Shown: positions 24,244 through 37,650, counted from the stretch's first letter. The stretch is 64,000 nt of DNA from Embiotoca jacksoni (GCA_022577435.1 JAKOON010000012.1:14560585-14624584), one strand, 5' to 3'. Notes: generated from the letters alone by a model not told the origin. Numbers and translations: made by a program.

Positions 24244-24350
24244 TTCTTCAACGACCCGCTGTTTGTTAGCGGAAGAGTGGTGGGCCACGTCTTTCAGAGT
24301 GGAAGAGGGAAGTTTGGAAGTCTTCACATATAATGAGGGCTAAATCTACC
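24244..24350 (-). other. ulk4: Possible ULK4 5' non-coding exon
   Basis: A strong minus-strand donor (GAA|GTAAGT) sits at 24244/24243, about 870 bp upstream of coding exon 1, whose ATG lies right behind a splice acceptor. A non-coding first exon ending here is therefore likely. The 5' limit is arbitrary because no transcription start can be read from the sequence. Confidence 0.4.
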
Positions 24351-26100
24351 TACTGTGGCCAGTACAAATGCATATATACGTATATTTAAGTATAATAAGA
24401 TGTTTATGTTTCCAAAAATTCAAGCAAAAACGTTCGTATAATGGAAATCATTTTATTGGCATTGACGAAAACACCTCCAAATGGTCTATTCCGACGTTGC
24501 TAGGATACTAGAGTGAACACAACAGAAAGCGCATGGAGGAGCGTCTCCATGGTGGATGGACACCGCACATGGGTTTTTTAAAAGGAGGCTATTTTACATA
24601 AATGTAATTTATCAGTCACACAATTTACAAAGCACAGTGGGTACGATTAGACATGCTGACAGATATCAACTGTGCTGGTGCACAAAGACCTTGTTGCAGT
24701 TAGTTTACCCTATACTTTTTTTCTGTAGTCTATTTCTTTTTTATTTTGTTGTTATGCTTTATTTTCTCTCTTTAGCTGACTTTTAGTGGCCTGTTTCCAT
24801 CTAGTAGTAGTATTAATAATAGTAGTAGTGGTGGAGGTGGTAGTAGAAGTAGCCTAGTAGTGGTAGCCTTCAGTTATATTCTAAACAACAACAACAACAA
24901 AAATCAAGAGTTCAACGACAACAAACGCCCAAAATGCAGCATAGCATTTATTTTGAAAATTGTTGACTATGAAAACTGCAGCCAATGTTGTTGGCGTCGT
25001 GTGTAGGACACGAGTCATTTTCCTCCGGGCCACAGGGAGGCATAAGAATTTAATCTACAGTTTCTTACATTTCTTAGGTACTTGCATTTGCATTTTTCCT
25101 TAAAAATGTGATTGTAATTATATCCCTGATATTATTCTCTTCGTTTTTTTGCACACCAGCCAAAGTTCATATGTGTTGACATAAAACAAAAACACGTCTT
25201 CAGGGCGCAAATAGCAGCATTCAATGTTACATTGTTTAATCCGTACACCCCACCCACATGTCTCACTCACACATACACCATCTAATAGAGTAGCATGACA
25301 TCATTCATTGAAAGAAACCGGCCGCAGGACACAAGGCACCCCTGGGACTCTCCTGAATGGAGTTTGCAGCTGTGTGAAATGTGGCCCGGAGAGTTTCGGT
25401 GTAAAGATTTGCCTCGGGCGTCTTGAGGAAGCCATTAATCAGCCTATAAAAAATTAAGCTTTTGACGAGTGTAGAAAAAAAAGAAAACCACAGAACACAC
25501 GAAACCGAGTTGAAGCAAAAATAAGCAATTTGAAACGAGTATTAAGAATACCTTCAGAAAATGTAAAGCTTAGGTAGTGCATGTATGGAGAATGAATGAA
25601 CAACGAGGGACAGCGGACAGCCTCCCAATGCATCCTGTAACTTAAAATGTTCTAACCTGTAAAGTTACATCAAGATATTAGGAGCACCACTTCCTGCAAA
25701 CCAATTTCATTCAACAAAATATGTCACTAAAAGATTCAGTTTGTTATTTTGATTCGCATTGTTTCCTATCACAGTTTAAATGAAAAGTGTGGAAATGTGG
25801 CACAGTGCAAATCACCGAGAAACATGCCTATCTGCAGTCATTTACAGTGAGTGTCCTTCCCCTCATCACGTTATAATATTATTAGTAAGTAAAGGTTGTT
25901 GCTTTAAAAAAAAAAAAAAAAAAAAAAAAGTCTAGTTTAAAAACAAGGAATGCAGCACATTTATGAAGTGTTTTTTTGTGAAAAGCAAAGAAAACAGACT
26001 TTTAAAAATAGACAAGAGATCGTGGTCCTATATTTGAGACGAACTTGTAACATTAATGCAGTTTATTTTGAAATCCCTCAGACCGGATGTACTTCCATAT
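24351..26100. promoter_or_regulatory. Head-to-head intergenic region between ULK4 and TRAK1
   Basis: The two genes diverge from this stretch of about 1.7 kb, so it should hold both promoters. It contains degenerate AGT/TAG triplets (24800-24860), scattered CpG-rich words near 25310-25430 and a run of 26 A at about 25904. I see no clear TATA box or named factor site. Confidence 0.5.
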
Positions 26101-26448
26101 ATTTTCTACTTTGATTCAGCTCTGCAGCTTTGTTTCACATCGAGCGACCCATTCACTCCTGCAGAGGCAGCAAAAAAAAAAAAAAAAGGCTGCTGAAGTT
26201 TTGTGAACAGGCACAGAGCTGACTTTTGGACTCCAAACCTTCGGCCTCTCACTTCGTGTATTTTTTTCTGCTGATACCGGGCTGATACCGAGACACCGGT
26301 CGTGTCGTAGCGTCCCGGTTCGTTTTACATAGTCAGATAGTGAGCAGGGTCGCACTGAGTGATCCGTCCAACAGTCTTCAACTGGTCGCTCAAAAAAGAG
26401 GAAACTGAATTGTTTGGACTCTTTGGGGAAGTTTGAGCTGCTGAAACG
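26101..26448 (+). other. trak1: Possible TRAK1 leader exon
   Basis: This segment has a higher CpG density than its flanks (about 26270-26350) and ends at a strong donor (AAACG|GTAAGA). Its place just upstream of the TRAK1 coding exons on the same strand suggests a 5' UTR exon. The start position is a guess. Confidence 0.35.
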
Positions 26449-26497
26449 GTAAGAAGTCTTATTTTGAGTTTGTGACGGTGTAAAGTTTTCTGAACAC

Positions 26498-26576
26498 ATG
26501 GTGCGACTGGAGCAGGTGCAAAGTGTTTACTTGGGTTTCACCCTGCGCTTCATGTCCTTTCATCCGGTTTCTCCCG
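26498..26576 (+). CDS. Candidate alternative TRAK1 first coding exon (speculative)
   Basis: An ATG at 26498 opens 26 codons (MVRLEQVQSVYLGFTLRFMS, then FHPVSP) and ends in phase 1 at a strong donor (CCCG|GTAAGA). That phase fits the acceptor at 47315 and would rebuild the Asp-Val-Cys-Asn junction. I recognise no homology in the peptide, and the stretch could equally be intron behind the donor at 26449. Confidence 0.25.
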
Positions 26577-29500
26577 GTAAGAGTGATCGTTTTCTCTTGT
26601 TGAATATCAGTGGAGCTGGTCTCCATGTGGAGACCTGGTTTTGCACGAGAAGAACTAGTTTGTTTGATCTACGAAGCTGACTCTTTTGGCCACTCGTTGT
26701 TTGGCTCAGAAGTGGAAAATATTCTGCCTTTAATGAAGGCATGTGGGCACCTTTAATGAGATTAGTTTCAGTTTTAGGTAGGCTTAATCCTCTCACAGTA
26801 AACCTGCCTTCATTCATTAAAAAATGCCGACCAACAGTCCGCAACCAAAAAAGATTAAATTGATCATTCATACTTAATATTCACAGTGAAGAAGCTGGAA
26901 TCAGAATTTTTATATTTAATTTTTTTTTTTTTTTTTTAAAAAGCCCCCTAATCATAAATTGATTATCAAAAGTAGGCTAGTTGCCGATCAACTAACCAAT
27001 TAATCAACTAATCGTTGCAGCTCTTTATTACTCATCTTTTTACTCTGTTTGACCACTACCTTCATAAATAAACTTTGCAAACCAATCACTAAGAGGGGAC
27101 TAGGCATACAGAGACAGACCAGCAAAGGCAGGAGAAGTACGCAGATGTTTTTATACATAGTGTAAAAAATATAATGATAGAGAAGTCGTTACATCACTAT
27201 TGTAAATTCAGTGGATACTAAACTCTAATTTCTTTCACTCTGGGTTTTAACAGATGTGCACGTTTCTTGTGTAAAGTATGCCAAAGAGTTTCAAACTTTA
27301 CAAAAAGGAGCTTTCAAAAGTATTAAATAGTTTCCATCAGCTGCACAGCTGAGAAGGAGCCGGTCCCAAGAAGCTAAATAAGGTTCTGGTTGGTTTGCCA
27401 ACTAACAGCACATGATCTGTGGGAAGCCTGCAGACCGTCTCGCTACTCAGACACACAGCAGCCCTCCCTGTTACTGGAGAAAGTTCACACGAGCAGCACC
27501 TAAACAGATGACCTAAATGTCTGTCAGGCAGAATTCCTGATAGATGGACTGATCTGTTTGTTCCTGTCTCAAACATACAGACTCATTTATTCAAAGTGCT
27601 GTGGCCCAGTGAAAGGGTTAACGTGTGTAGTATGGTAGCACTCAGACCTTCATGTAGGTGTGCTAGAGGCTTTGCATATTGTTAGACATTTCTTTGAAAG
27701 GACAGACTCAAAGGTCGCCTTTATGAATAAGGTCCTTAATAACTTCAAACCTATTTCATTTCCATTTTATCATCACTGATGACGTTATGGAATTATGGTC
27801 ACAAGGTGATGAGTTACTTAAAAAAAACAGTGGGAAAAAAAAGGTGAATTGGTATTACCTGAGTTTGAACAAATAATTCATTGCCGTTTTCTTCATTGTT
27901 ATTGTGCTTTTGTCACTGGATTTGACTGCTGTTTTCCTAATTACGACTTATTATCACACTGATTTATTCCACCACTAATATCTAAACTTGGAGAAAAAAA
28001 ATAGAAGAGCTCAGTGACTTTATTCAGAGACTCTCGTTTCCATTTCACATGAATCACCTGAAGTAATGAGATAAAATAATGAAATGTATGAACAAACAAA
28101 AATAAGTCCCTGTGAAATGATTTCCCAAATGCAAGACATGTCTCACCACGGCATGTGTATGTATTGGCAAGCACAAGAGAAATTGTGCAGCCTGTGATTG
28201 GTGGACTATTTTATATTATACAATGTACAACAACAACAAAAAACAAATAAAGCATGTACAACACAACGTATAAAAACTGTAATATAACATAGCATAACAC
28301 AGTAGTTAAAAAAAGGGGAAAACATTTGTACTTCAGAATGATAGACTTTGGTGCAACACAGCTCAGCTGGTGTAGTGGAGGACAAATATTCTTCCATTAG
28401 ATAGTAATGTGTGCTGTTTGATGCAAACAAATACAAATGAGAAAAAAATGCCTCTTTAAAGGCAAACAGGAAGAGTTATTTTTAGTGTCGGTGTTACAGC
28501 TGAACTGAGCTGAAGTGATGCAGCTGCCTGTGCCGAGCATATGGACAGGCGTTATAGTGAATCTATGTGAAGTGTGTGTGTCAGACTCAGACCTATAGGA
28601 CAGGCAGTTTTTGCCTTTTTCTTTATGCAGGATGGGTGTTCACAGTGCTGTGAAGTTCTTATTGGTTTCCAGACAGGACTAAATGTATAGATGTTTCTCG
28701 AACCCAGCCTTGTATACTACGCTGCTCCGGTTTGTTGTCACGGTTTGAATTCTCACTGCTGACAGAACAGCAGTGGAGAGCAATGGGACGGCTCTATAAT
28801 ACTGCATCATAAATTCAGCCTGACAGGACTGAAGGCTGCTCATAGAGAGGTTTTCTAAAGGCTCCTTAGCCATGCCAACTTTGGTCAATCCCAGCAGGAT
28901 TAGCTATAAAGTCCAACACCATCTATGGCCTCCTGAGCCATAGTGAGCTGTCTGCTGTGTTTTCATAGCTTTTTCTTGCCTTGTAGAATAACAACTGCAA
29001 ATGACCAACTTTGTTTGTGCTTCAGGTCTCTGCTTCTCTGTCCTTTATGTATCACACCTTCTGTTCCTTCATCCATCTCTCTTTCTTCCCTTCACTGTCA
29101 GCCATTCCTCTGTTATTCTATCTCTTCTTTCCTCCATCTTCCTCCTCGTCAGTCTTCTTCATTTCTGCGGAGTGTTATGTCTCTTCGATGAAGCTTTTAA
29201 ACGGGCTGTTCTGTCATCCCTTAACACTCTGCTTTGTTCTTGAATAGCAAAGTTCATTCAAGCATGAAGAGAAAAGGGTTTTGAAAAGGGTGTCTCACCT
29301 TCCTTTGACTGATCATACGACTTTAAAAAAAAAAAATCCAATAACAGCTTCTGTCTTCCTATTTTTCCTCATCTTCTCTCTTCGTCTTCCTCTTTGTCTC
29401 TCCTTCCTGTGAAGACAGACTGAGGCTGTGTGTTTCCATGTGAGTGATGCTATCAGATCTCTTTTGTTTGACAACAAGCTTGCTTAGATTTGAGTCTGGA

Positions 29501-30426
29501 GGAAAACAAAGGACTTGTTGCCATGTGCCTTTGTGATCGCTCAAATTGAGAGGCTGGAGGAAGTACGTCAGAGACGGATAAAGTAAAATGACATGAAAGG
29601 ACAGAAGGCGTTTTCTCCTTTATTCATGTTCCTTTCATCTAAACCCTATGCCACTCACCGTCAACAAATCACGTCACTGAGACCACAAGGACTCAAACTA
29701 AAGGATTTAGTGATGGGATTAGCTCAACAGGACGGAGTAGGTCTGCTCTGTAACTTTACTCAAACTAGACTTTAAAATGGGACTAAACAGGGTGACCTTG
29801 CCACCAACCAAGAAAGACGCCAAACAAGATCAGCTTGTCCTGTCCTGATAGAGAAGGAGGTCTAAAACAGGGGGCGGGTTTCATTTCTGTTTTATTGTGC
29901 CTTCACACTGGCAAACACAAGGCAAAGAGGACTGACACTTACAAGCAAACGGATGTGAGGATGTAAAACCGACATGAAGTAATTTCTGACACTTATCAAC
30001 ATTTGTCATTGAGCAATACATTTTACCAACATTTAGCAGATCTCTGGAATAACTTTTGCTTATTCTGTCCTGCAGTGGACATAAAGAAAGGTTACAGGTG
30101 AGAGCAATAAGATAAGGTAGCTAATTAAGAGACTATTGAACATAGCATGTTAGCATATTGTAGTAGCTCACTGGTTTGGCTTTTTGTGTGTTACAGAATA
30201 TTTATGGAAAACAGAATATGTTGTATGCTAAACCTGGTCATAGGCTTATTTAAGCAAGTTCTAATTACATGCCTTTTCCACAACCAGACTTTACAGTAAA
30301 TATCATCAAAGATGTCAGCATTACATGATTCACAAGTGTTAATCAACAACTTGTGTGGAATCCTTGCAATTGTAGTGTAAAGTGTGAAATATATTTTAAA
30401 TGGAGAATAAATCAGTCAGTGCTGAT

Positions 30427-30430
<4 letters not shown>

Positions 30431-30507
<77 letters not shown>
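30431..30507. repeat. TG microsatellite
   Basis: A perfect tract of about 38 units. Confidence 0.95.
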
Positions 30508-30511
<4 letters not shown>

Positions 30512-32646
30512 CTAGGGGCCCCTCTGGAGCTCCAGTCTAACTGTAACACCGGTTAGGACAAACGTGGAAGAGCCGTTGGAGAGAGTTAATGTTAGCTGAA
30601 TGTTAATGAGCAAATGAGGTTCTCGTGAATGTATGAAGCCAGGCAGTGTGATAGTAATAACAAACATTACCAAAGAACCTAAGCAACTAAGTCTCGCAAT
30701 GTTTTATTTTTGTGTGTTTCAGCGGTTGTTACTTACTGGTTAGTGCGAACATAATAAAATGAATCATGTAAATGTATCATGCTGAACATCGCGTTGAGAA
30801 ATAATGAAGTGAAGTTGATCAATTCAAGTTTTTATTGAATTCTAGATCTGAACTTTTCACAACAAAACTGTTCCAGGTTTAATGAAATCATGTTTTTTTG
30901 TTGTTGTTTCTTTGTTTTTTAAACAACTTAATTTATTTTTTAGTTGTTTCTGTTATATCTGATTGTTTTTGGTTGGATCTCTGGTCATGCTCAGGATAAT
31001 GGGGTATTGATTGGATCCATTGATCATATACTGGCTGACAGGAAAGGCTACATCCTGAAATGACCTTAATTCACAGCCTAACACAAACATTTTGTGAACA
31101 GTGACATTTCTATCATGTTTTAAGAGAAGAAAAATGCCTCTTAAATTCGAAAAAAAAAAAAAAAAAAACGGTTTTTGACCCAACTTAATATGTAGTTTTC
31201 TGCGAGATATTTTGATAAAAAGACACCAGATGTTTTTATGCACATATAACAGTGCTCTAAACACTGGAAGACATTTTCATCTGAGCTAAATAATTTACTT
31301 TGTTAAAATCTGGGACGTTGGGTAAACGGACAAAAGGTGGTGGCAAAACTGAGGGACTTTCACATGATGTGATTAACAGGTGAAAGAATAGGGGGTAAAT
31401 GAACCGTTACCCCATCAAGAGGTAGTTAAAGGCCCCATTCAAACCTAACATTAATGTTCGTGGGGATCCAATCACAACTGCATTGCAAAGTATCTGTTCA
31501 CACACAGACAGGTGAGACCAGACTAAATCCTGCAGGTCATATTTTTCACCCAGTTAAGTTCAGGCTCTCTGTAACATTTAATCAAACAGTACCTGATTAT
31601 TTTATTTTATATTTTTTTACATGGCTACTGTGTGACTGAGCAACAGGACAATATTGACATTTCAGTTTTCAGTCGCAAACGATGTCTACTCAAGTCCCCT
31701 GATTTCCGTCAACTACAACTGGTCCTTGCATGGCAAGGATTTTAATGTGTTGGCTTTATCTCCATGGTGACATTATAGAGCCCATTTTTACACATTTTAA
31801 GCCGGCTATTAATGTCTAAAGACTGAACAGGAATATGGCGCCTCACCCATCTGTCACTGAGGCTCTGACCTGTTTCTCAGAGCCGACAGAAAAAGAGTTT
31901 CTCTAACATGTCTTAAAGCTGATTTTAAGGTTCCTCCCCTTTGGCCAGAGTCGGTCCCCTGAGTGTTTCATGGCAAAGAACATTGACAGGAAAGTTGTTT
32001 GTGTGCACACCGTTTCCTGCATTAGAGCTCCTCCATTAGACCATCAGTCACCGCATGTGGGTACACTCTGCTGCTACCAGACAGATAACCACTGGAAACA
32101 GTTGTCCATCAGCATGTCATACTATAATCCCATTAGCCAGGACACACCCAAACATGCAGCACATATTGAAGCACTGGAAACTACACTGCTCCAAGTCAAA
32201 ATGCTTTACAATATCTGCCATTGAAAGTAAAGAAATCCCCTCAAGCAAGGACAAATCAAAGCACTCAGCTGCTAAAAAGTTCTGCAGAGGAATCTATTGT
32301 GAATGGATGGTATTGACGTCATGGTGCTTAACAGCAGACACGTTAGTGCAACGTATTGCTTTTCTTATCAAATCAATCAATCTTATCTTAATGCAACAGT
32401 GAGAACAAAAGGCCACGGCTCCGTGGGAGACCTGCATGTCAGGAAAGAGTTAAACACATGAGCGCATACGCCTTGTAGTATTGTGAGTTGCCACATTAGC
32501 CACAGAGCATCACAAAAATATTGTAGTGACTTTGCTGCAGGGTTCACATGCATTGAGACTCACGTGTGATCGCTGAGGTCGTCAGTATGCACTTGAATTC
32601 CTGAATGTGGGGACATTTTGTGTAGGTGCATCAGTGCCACGGGACA

Positions 32647-32648
<2 letters not shown>

Positions 32649-32692
<44 letters not shown>
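32649..32692. repeat. TG/CG microsatellite
   Basis: A TG tract passing into CGCGCG, an alternating purine-pyrimidine run of the kind that favours Z-DNA. Confidence 0.9.
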
Positions 32693-32694
<2 letters not shown>

Positions 32695-34999
32695 CTGCAT
32701 TTGTTAGTGTCATGTGAGGATGTGTAACATTGTCATGTTGTGGATATTGGTCTGTTTTATGTGCCTGGTTTGTGTGTGGTTTTGCTTTGCTAATGTCTCT
32801 TGTGATCTAAACGTATTAAGGAGTTTGCGTTGCGACAGTCTTTGCCAGTAACACTAAAAACTCTTTCCATCCACCCAACAGAGGTTTGGGTGGTGCAGCC
32901 CTGGTTTCTTTAAGGAACTGAGAATGAATATTTGTGGTTTGTGTTGTAATGTTCATATTGCTAGTGTCAAGCACAGCCAGGAGTAACTGATTAACAGAAT
33001 GCATTGAGAAATTAACTGTTGTTTGTCTTCTTCCACACACAAGATTAAATAGGACATAAAGTCAGTCTGTGACGGTAAAAGCAGCAAAAATAGAGCCTAC
33101 ATTTTTATTTTTTTTTAAACGGATACTAGCATAGTATTCACATAGGAATCACCACTTATGTACTGTACATGATTTTAATTTTCCTCTTGAAACACACATG
33201 ATTCTTGTTGGAAAGAATACACTTTCCTAGAGGCGTTGGGATCTATCCCTGCAACTTATCATTTGAGAAATAATTAACAAGGTCAAAAATGGGTGCCATT
33301 TTATTCTCATCATGCATTTAGGCAGCTGGGAAAGAATAAAGTTCCCACTAGGTAACATCCCACTTTTTAGTTGAGAGCGTTCAGATTAGGTCAATATGCA
33401 ACATAGTCATCCTCAGAAATTGTGCTCTGTTTCTGCTGTCTGAATACAGAAAATGATAACCTTGTCATCGTCATTATAAACCAACACAGGGGTGAAATGA
33501 AGCAAATGCTATCAATATATAACTTGTACAATACATGTTTCTGTGTTTTCATGCTCTGCACTTTTTGATATTAAATACACAAAACAAACTAGGTAGGCTA
33601 GACTAACTATGTCTGGCTATTTCACTGTATTTTTGGACCAATTACATCTCTTAATATTTGAAAACTGCTATTTTCCTTCTTCCCTGCTGCTCCTGAATGC
33701 ACCAGAACCAAAATAGTTGATTGGAGAAATTATATGTGTAAAAAACAAAGAACATTCACTGAGTTATAGCAGCAAAAACTATTTTTTAAAGTTGTCAAGA
33801 AAACAGTTTTAAAGACAGAGTAAAACCAGACCTTGTCCTACATTTCCTGTTGTGTCTTTGGATCCGTCAGCACATTGAAATCCTCTAACGCCTCAAAACT
33901 CAACAAGGCCATGTTATTACCACCCTATGATAATGTTGTGGCCATAACATAGTAGATCCTGCTACCTTTGGTCCTGATGTAATTGAAATTTAACTCAAAA
34001 GCACAGTACTGTTCAATCATCATAAGTTATTTTGAATTGACTAATTCTTTATTCACATTCCTAACCTTAAAATAGTTCTGTAAATTTGGAAGAAAACAAG
34101 TGACTTGGACTACAAAAAATAATGAAAAATACACTACAGACTATCTCAAGAAACAAGTTTTAAAAAATGTCAACTATTTGCAGTTAAAAAAAAAAAAAAA
34201 AAAATCTGATTTCTTTATTCGTCGAGCCCGGTGCCCAATTTAGAAACTTCTCTTAAATCATAGGAAACATTCAGGTCCTGACTTACAGCAGAAACTGCTG
34301 CCTGGCTTATGTTTTGCAGCGCCTGCATGCTTTGTTGTCATTAGCAACAGTGTTTGGGCATTTGGATGTCTGATACTCCTGAATGATGGAAACTTTGTGA
34401 CCTAAATTCTACACCCAGTAATGCTGCATGAGATCTGACTCATTATGTCTAAGAAGAGGGTGGAAAAAGAAAGCTGGGAGAAGTAGAACGATGAGTGTGG
34501 ATAAATACAAGAAGGAGAAAGACGTTATACACAGAGTTTTAGATACTGCAGTATCTGTGTTTTTTTTGTAATAATAATAGAGTTAGTCGAGGTGTACACA
34601 TCAAGAAGGTTGTCTTGAGGGTTGTGTGTGTGTGTGTGTGTGTTTAAAGGGTTGGCTACAAATAGAAACAGAGGTCCCCTGGCCATGTTTCTGTTAATTG
34701 TTGATACCGGAGCTGAACTGGAAAATTTGCATTCTAGCAAGTTATGTCCCTGAGGAGCTTAATATCTGGTTTCCTGCCAAATATTTATCCCAACAGCCAC
34801 TCTCTCAACGTGACTCCAGTTTTCAATGATCGTCATCTTCCAACATGATTTATAGTGATAATTTAATACAGTATTGTTGACACTTGACACTCATATCTTT
34901 TGCATGTATTTGAAGCTCATGTAATTTAGGCCACCTTACATGCTTCTTATTGAATGCTGTTACTCCAATAGATTAAACACCGAGTTAAGAGTTTTGTCG

Positions 35000-35320
35000 G
35001 GCTTTGCATAGACTGTATATACAAATGGATGTAGAAGTACCCTTAAGTTAAATTCCACTGAGGACCACTAGGGGCTGACTAAAAAAAAAAAAAAACTCAG
35101 GTAAACTTTCATTCAAGCCTGGTTTGATTGACATGCCTGGAGTGCGCTCAGGTTGCCGGTATAGGTGGGCAGGCAGTGTCCTCGGGTTCTTAGTCAGATC
35201 GACCCCTCATCCAAATATGGTGATTTCTGGCTCCAAAAAAACAAGGTGGCATCCAAAATGTCAGACTCAAGGTTTCAAAGCAGCAGTTCACAAACCAATA
35301 GGTGATGTTACAATGGTAAC
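35000..35320 (-). repeat. Dispersed fish repeat, copy 2
   Basis: Read on the minus strand it gives 'attggtttgtgaactg' and 'caccatatttggatgag', matching the copy at 1325-1450. On the plus strand the start 'agactgtatatacaaatgga' is typical of this fish family. An A run at 35080-35094 interrupts it. Confidence 0.6.
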
Positions 35321-35883
35321 ACCTGTTTTTTACAGGTACACCAAATTAATTCATAACAGTGTAAAGTGAGGTCTATAATTATCTACACTTCAGCATGTAT
35401 TCTGTTTATGAGCCAGTCAGCCATCATGCACATGAGTGTGACACTGTGTCTATAAATAGTACTTCTTGCTCCAGAGTGAGAAAAATACAGACCATCGTGT
35501 TTACTGTCTTAAGACTGGATAAACATACAGTATTGACGTGTTTTCATATATTTAAGTAATTAAAGCAGTTCACAGTTTGAACTAAAGCTTACAGTATGAT
35601 GCGTTGTTTTATTTTTCAGAATCTTGCTGTATTGTTTATTCAACTTTAAAAATGTTTTAATTAAAATTAAATTAAAAGTCTCTTTTTGTCCTCTGCTGCC
35701 CTTCTTTATCTTTCAGGTATCCAGGTGACCAAGTGAGGAGTTCTGGTTCTGCAACTGCCCCATCTGTCCTGCGCTGGTGAAACGACCTCATCCTTTTTGT
35801 CCTCCTCAGTAAAATAATGCACTTAAGACAAGTTTAACTTTGCTCTGCCCGATTCTTGTTTTGGTGGGTCCCAAGTTTTGCCC

Positions 35884-36115
35884 ATGGCTGGTCCCATTTC
35901 AAATCGGTAACCACCCAGCGCCAAGCTGGACCCGAGGATCCCCCGTACCTGTTCCCGCTCCTCTGCCCCATCCCCTGATAACATATCTCAGCATCACAGC
36001 CCAGAGCTCCTATTGGCCAGCGAGGAAACGGAGGAGGAGTATGTCAGTGAGGCAAGTCTGCTGGCTGCACCTCAGGAGTTCACGGCCATCTACAGAGATG
36101 CTGAGACCATTACTG
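35884..36115 (+). CDS. trak1: TRAK1 N-terminal coding exon(s), start uncertain
   Basis: The stretch ending at 36115 encodes ELLLASEETEEEYVSEASLL and AAPQEFTAIYRDAETIT and stops in phase 1 at a GTAATG donor. Joined to the exon at 47315 it gives RDAETITDVCNSTDLPE, close to the N-terminus of TRAK2 (RDSESITDVCSNEDLPE). This frame is closed upstream by TAA at 35908. A start can be reached if a 93-bp intron (35907-35999, GTAACC...CATCACAG, with a CTGATAAC branch-point-like word) is removed. That joins the ATG at 35884 (MAGPISN) to PELLLASEE in frame. A second AG at 35991 would break the frame. The coding end is well supported; the start is inference. Confidence 0.7.
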
Positions 36116-37244
36116 GTAATGTTGCATGCATATGTTATAACCATTGGTAGAACAAAAGCTTACTGGAATCCATTTGGCTTTGTTGAATCAGCACTTTGTG
36201 CATAGGTAATTCATCTGTCAAAAATGCTCTACTTTAAAAGTCCATTTGGTTGCACAACTATATTATCTGAACTTAACCAATTAAAAGTTTACAACAATAC
36301 CATCCCTAAATTTGGGAACAGTTTTGGAATAAATTGGCAGGAACATTGGAGGCTGAGGGAGATAGTGTGTATGAGCTGTGAGAAACTGGCCCTGTCTGTG
36401 ACCCGTTTTTAATGTCACATCCTGTCAGTAAAGCAGCTCCAGGGGACCTCAGCTCTGGGTATCAGCCAGCATGTGAAAGAGAGAAGAGCTCCCTGTGGAC
36501 TGTTTCTGTCAGGTCTCTCACTCATCTCCCCCTCTCTCTTTTCTCTCCCCATCATCCCTCTCTCCTACAGAGCAGAGAGACACCAAGGCTTGTCTTCAGT
36601 GGTCAGAATTTAGCTGTGCAGTGGCCAATCTCCTCTCTGTTTACAGTCTGGAGGAGCCTGTCTGGGCCTGATACCCTCCAGACACTTTTAACTGAAGTGA
36701 TATTAAATACAAGAATGAATATTAATTTTTGTTTGTTGTAATGCTAATCATGCAGCACTCTATCATGTCCCAACTGGGTAACAAAAACTGATGACAGATA
36801 AACCTATCAGAATCATAGAGAGGCTGCATCGCTGCAGTGTACAAGTGATGAGTCTAGCACACCATCTCCTGTTATAAAACTTGTCACTTTGAAGTTCAAC
36901 AACACTGGCTAGTTCACTGTTTAACAGGAGCTTAGGCCCCTGAGCAACAGAAAGGAAGGGACAGGGGGCTGAATAGTACTTTGACACAGTCATAAAGGGT
37001 TGCCAAGAACTTGTACAGCACCAGACTAGAGAATCAGTTCAGCAGTGTCTGAGACTATGAAGCTTTCTAACATACAAACTACAGGAAAAGGCCCTCCCAA
37101 GGACCTTCCTTCCCACCCCTGAGCATGACATCAGTTCCATGTATTATTTTGAACAGCAAGGTCCCTTAATTACATGGTGGGGTACCAAACTTCAATACTT
37201 TTATGGCACTGACCAAATCTGTCCAGCAATAACTTGCATGTGAG

Positions 37245-37395
37245 CCTGTTAATTGTAAATTCAGAAAACAACCTGGGTTACACTTTCCCCCTCTAAACTG
37301 CAAGAAAACTAAAGATTTGTACTGTAATGTGTAATTTCTTCAAATACATTTTATAAAATTGGTTTAAAACAAATATTTTTAAGGAATCTATATAA
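37245..37395 (+). repeat. Unnamed dispersed repeat, copy A
   Basis: Shares 'ctgttaattg', 'cagaaaacaacc', 'cctctaaactgca' and 'tataaaattggt' in the same order and spacing with 60265-60405. Confidence 0.65.
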
Positions 37396-37489
37396 AAATC
37401 AAGGTATTGGGAGCAATATCTGAATCAAAAACCTTTGAACGATGCCCTACTTTATTCTCAACCCAAAAACAGCCACATGGCCATAGCAA

Positions 37490-37650
37490 CTTCCATCCAT
37501 CTATTTAGCTTCTAAAATTGCTTATTATTTCACAGTGTACTGCAGGACTGCAGTCTATCGCAGCGTACATTTGGCAAGAGACAGGTTACACTGTAGAAAG
37601 GTCATAAGTCTATCACATGACTAACACATACAGGTAGACAACCAATTACA
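37490..37650 (+). repeat. Fish 'CATCCATCCAT' repeat fragment
   Basis: It opens 'cttccatccatc' and contains 'cagtctatcgcagcgtac' and 'agtctatcac ... ctaacacata', pieces of a widely dispersed fish repeat, probably the 3' tail of a LINE. A related fragment lies at 61538-61640. Confidence 0.6.

Larger units (their letters stand above)
26577..35883 (+). other. TRAK1 5' intron (about 9 kb)
   Basis: No coding exon recognised. It contains a dispersed repeat fragment ('cgttgcagctct' family, about 26945-27025), TG tracts at 30431-30507, 32649-32692 and 34622-34645, poly-A/T runs, and a fish repeat at about 35000-35320. The rest shows nothing I can name. Confidence 0.7.
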
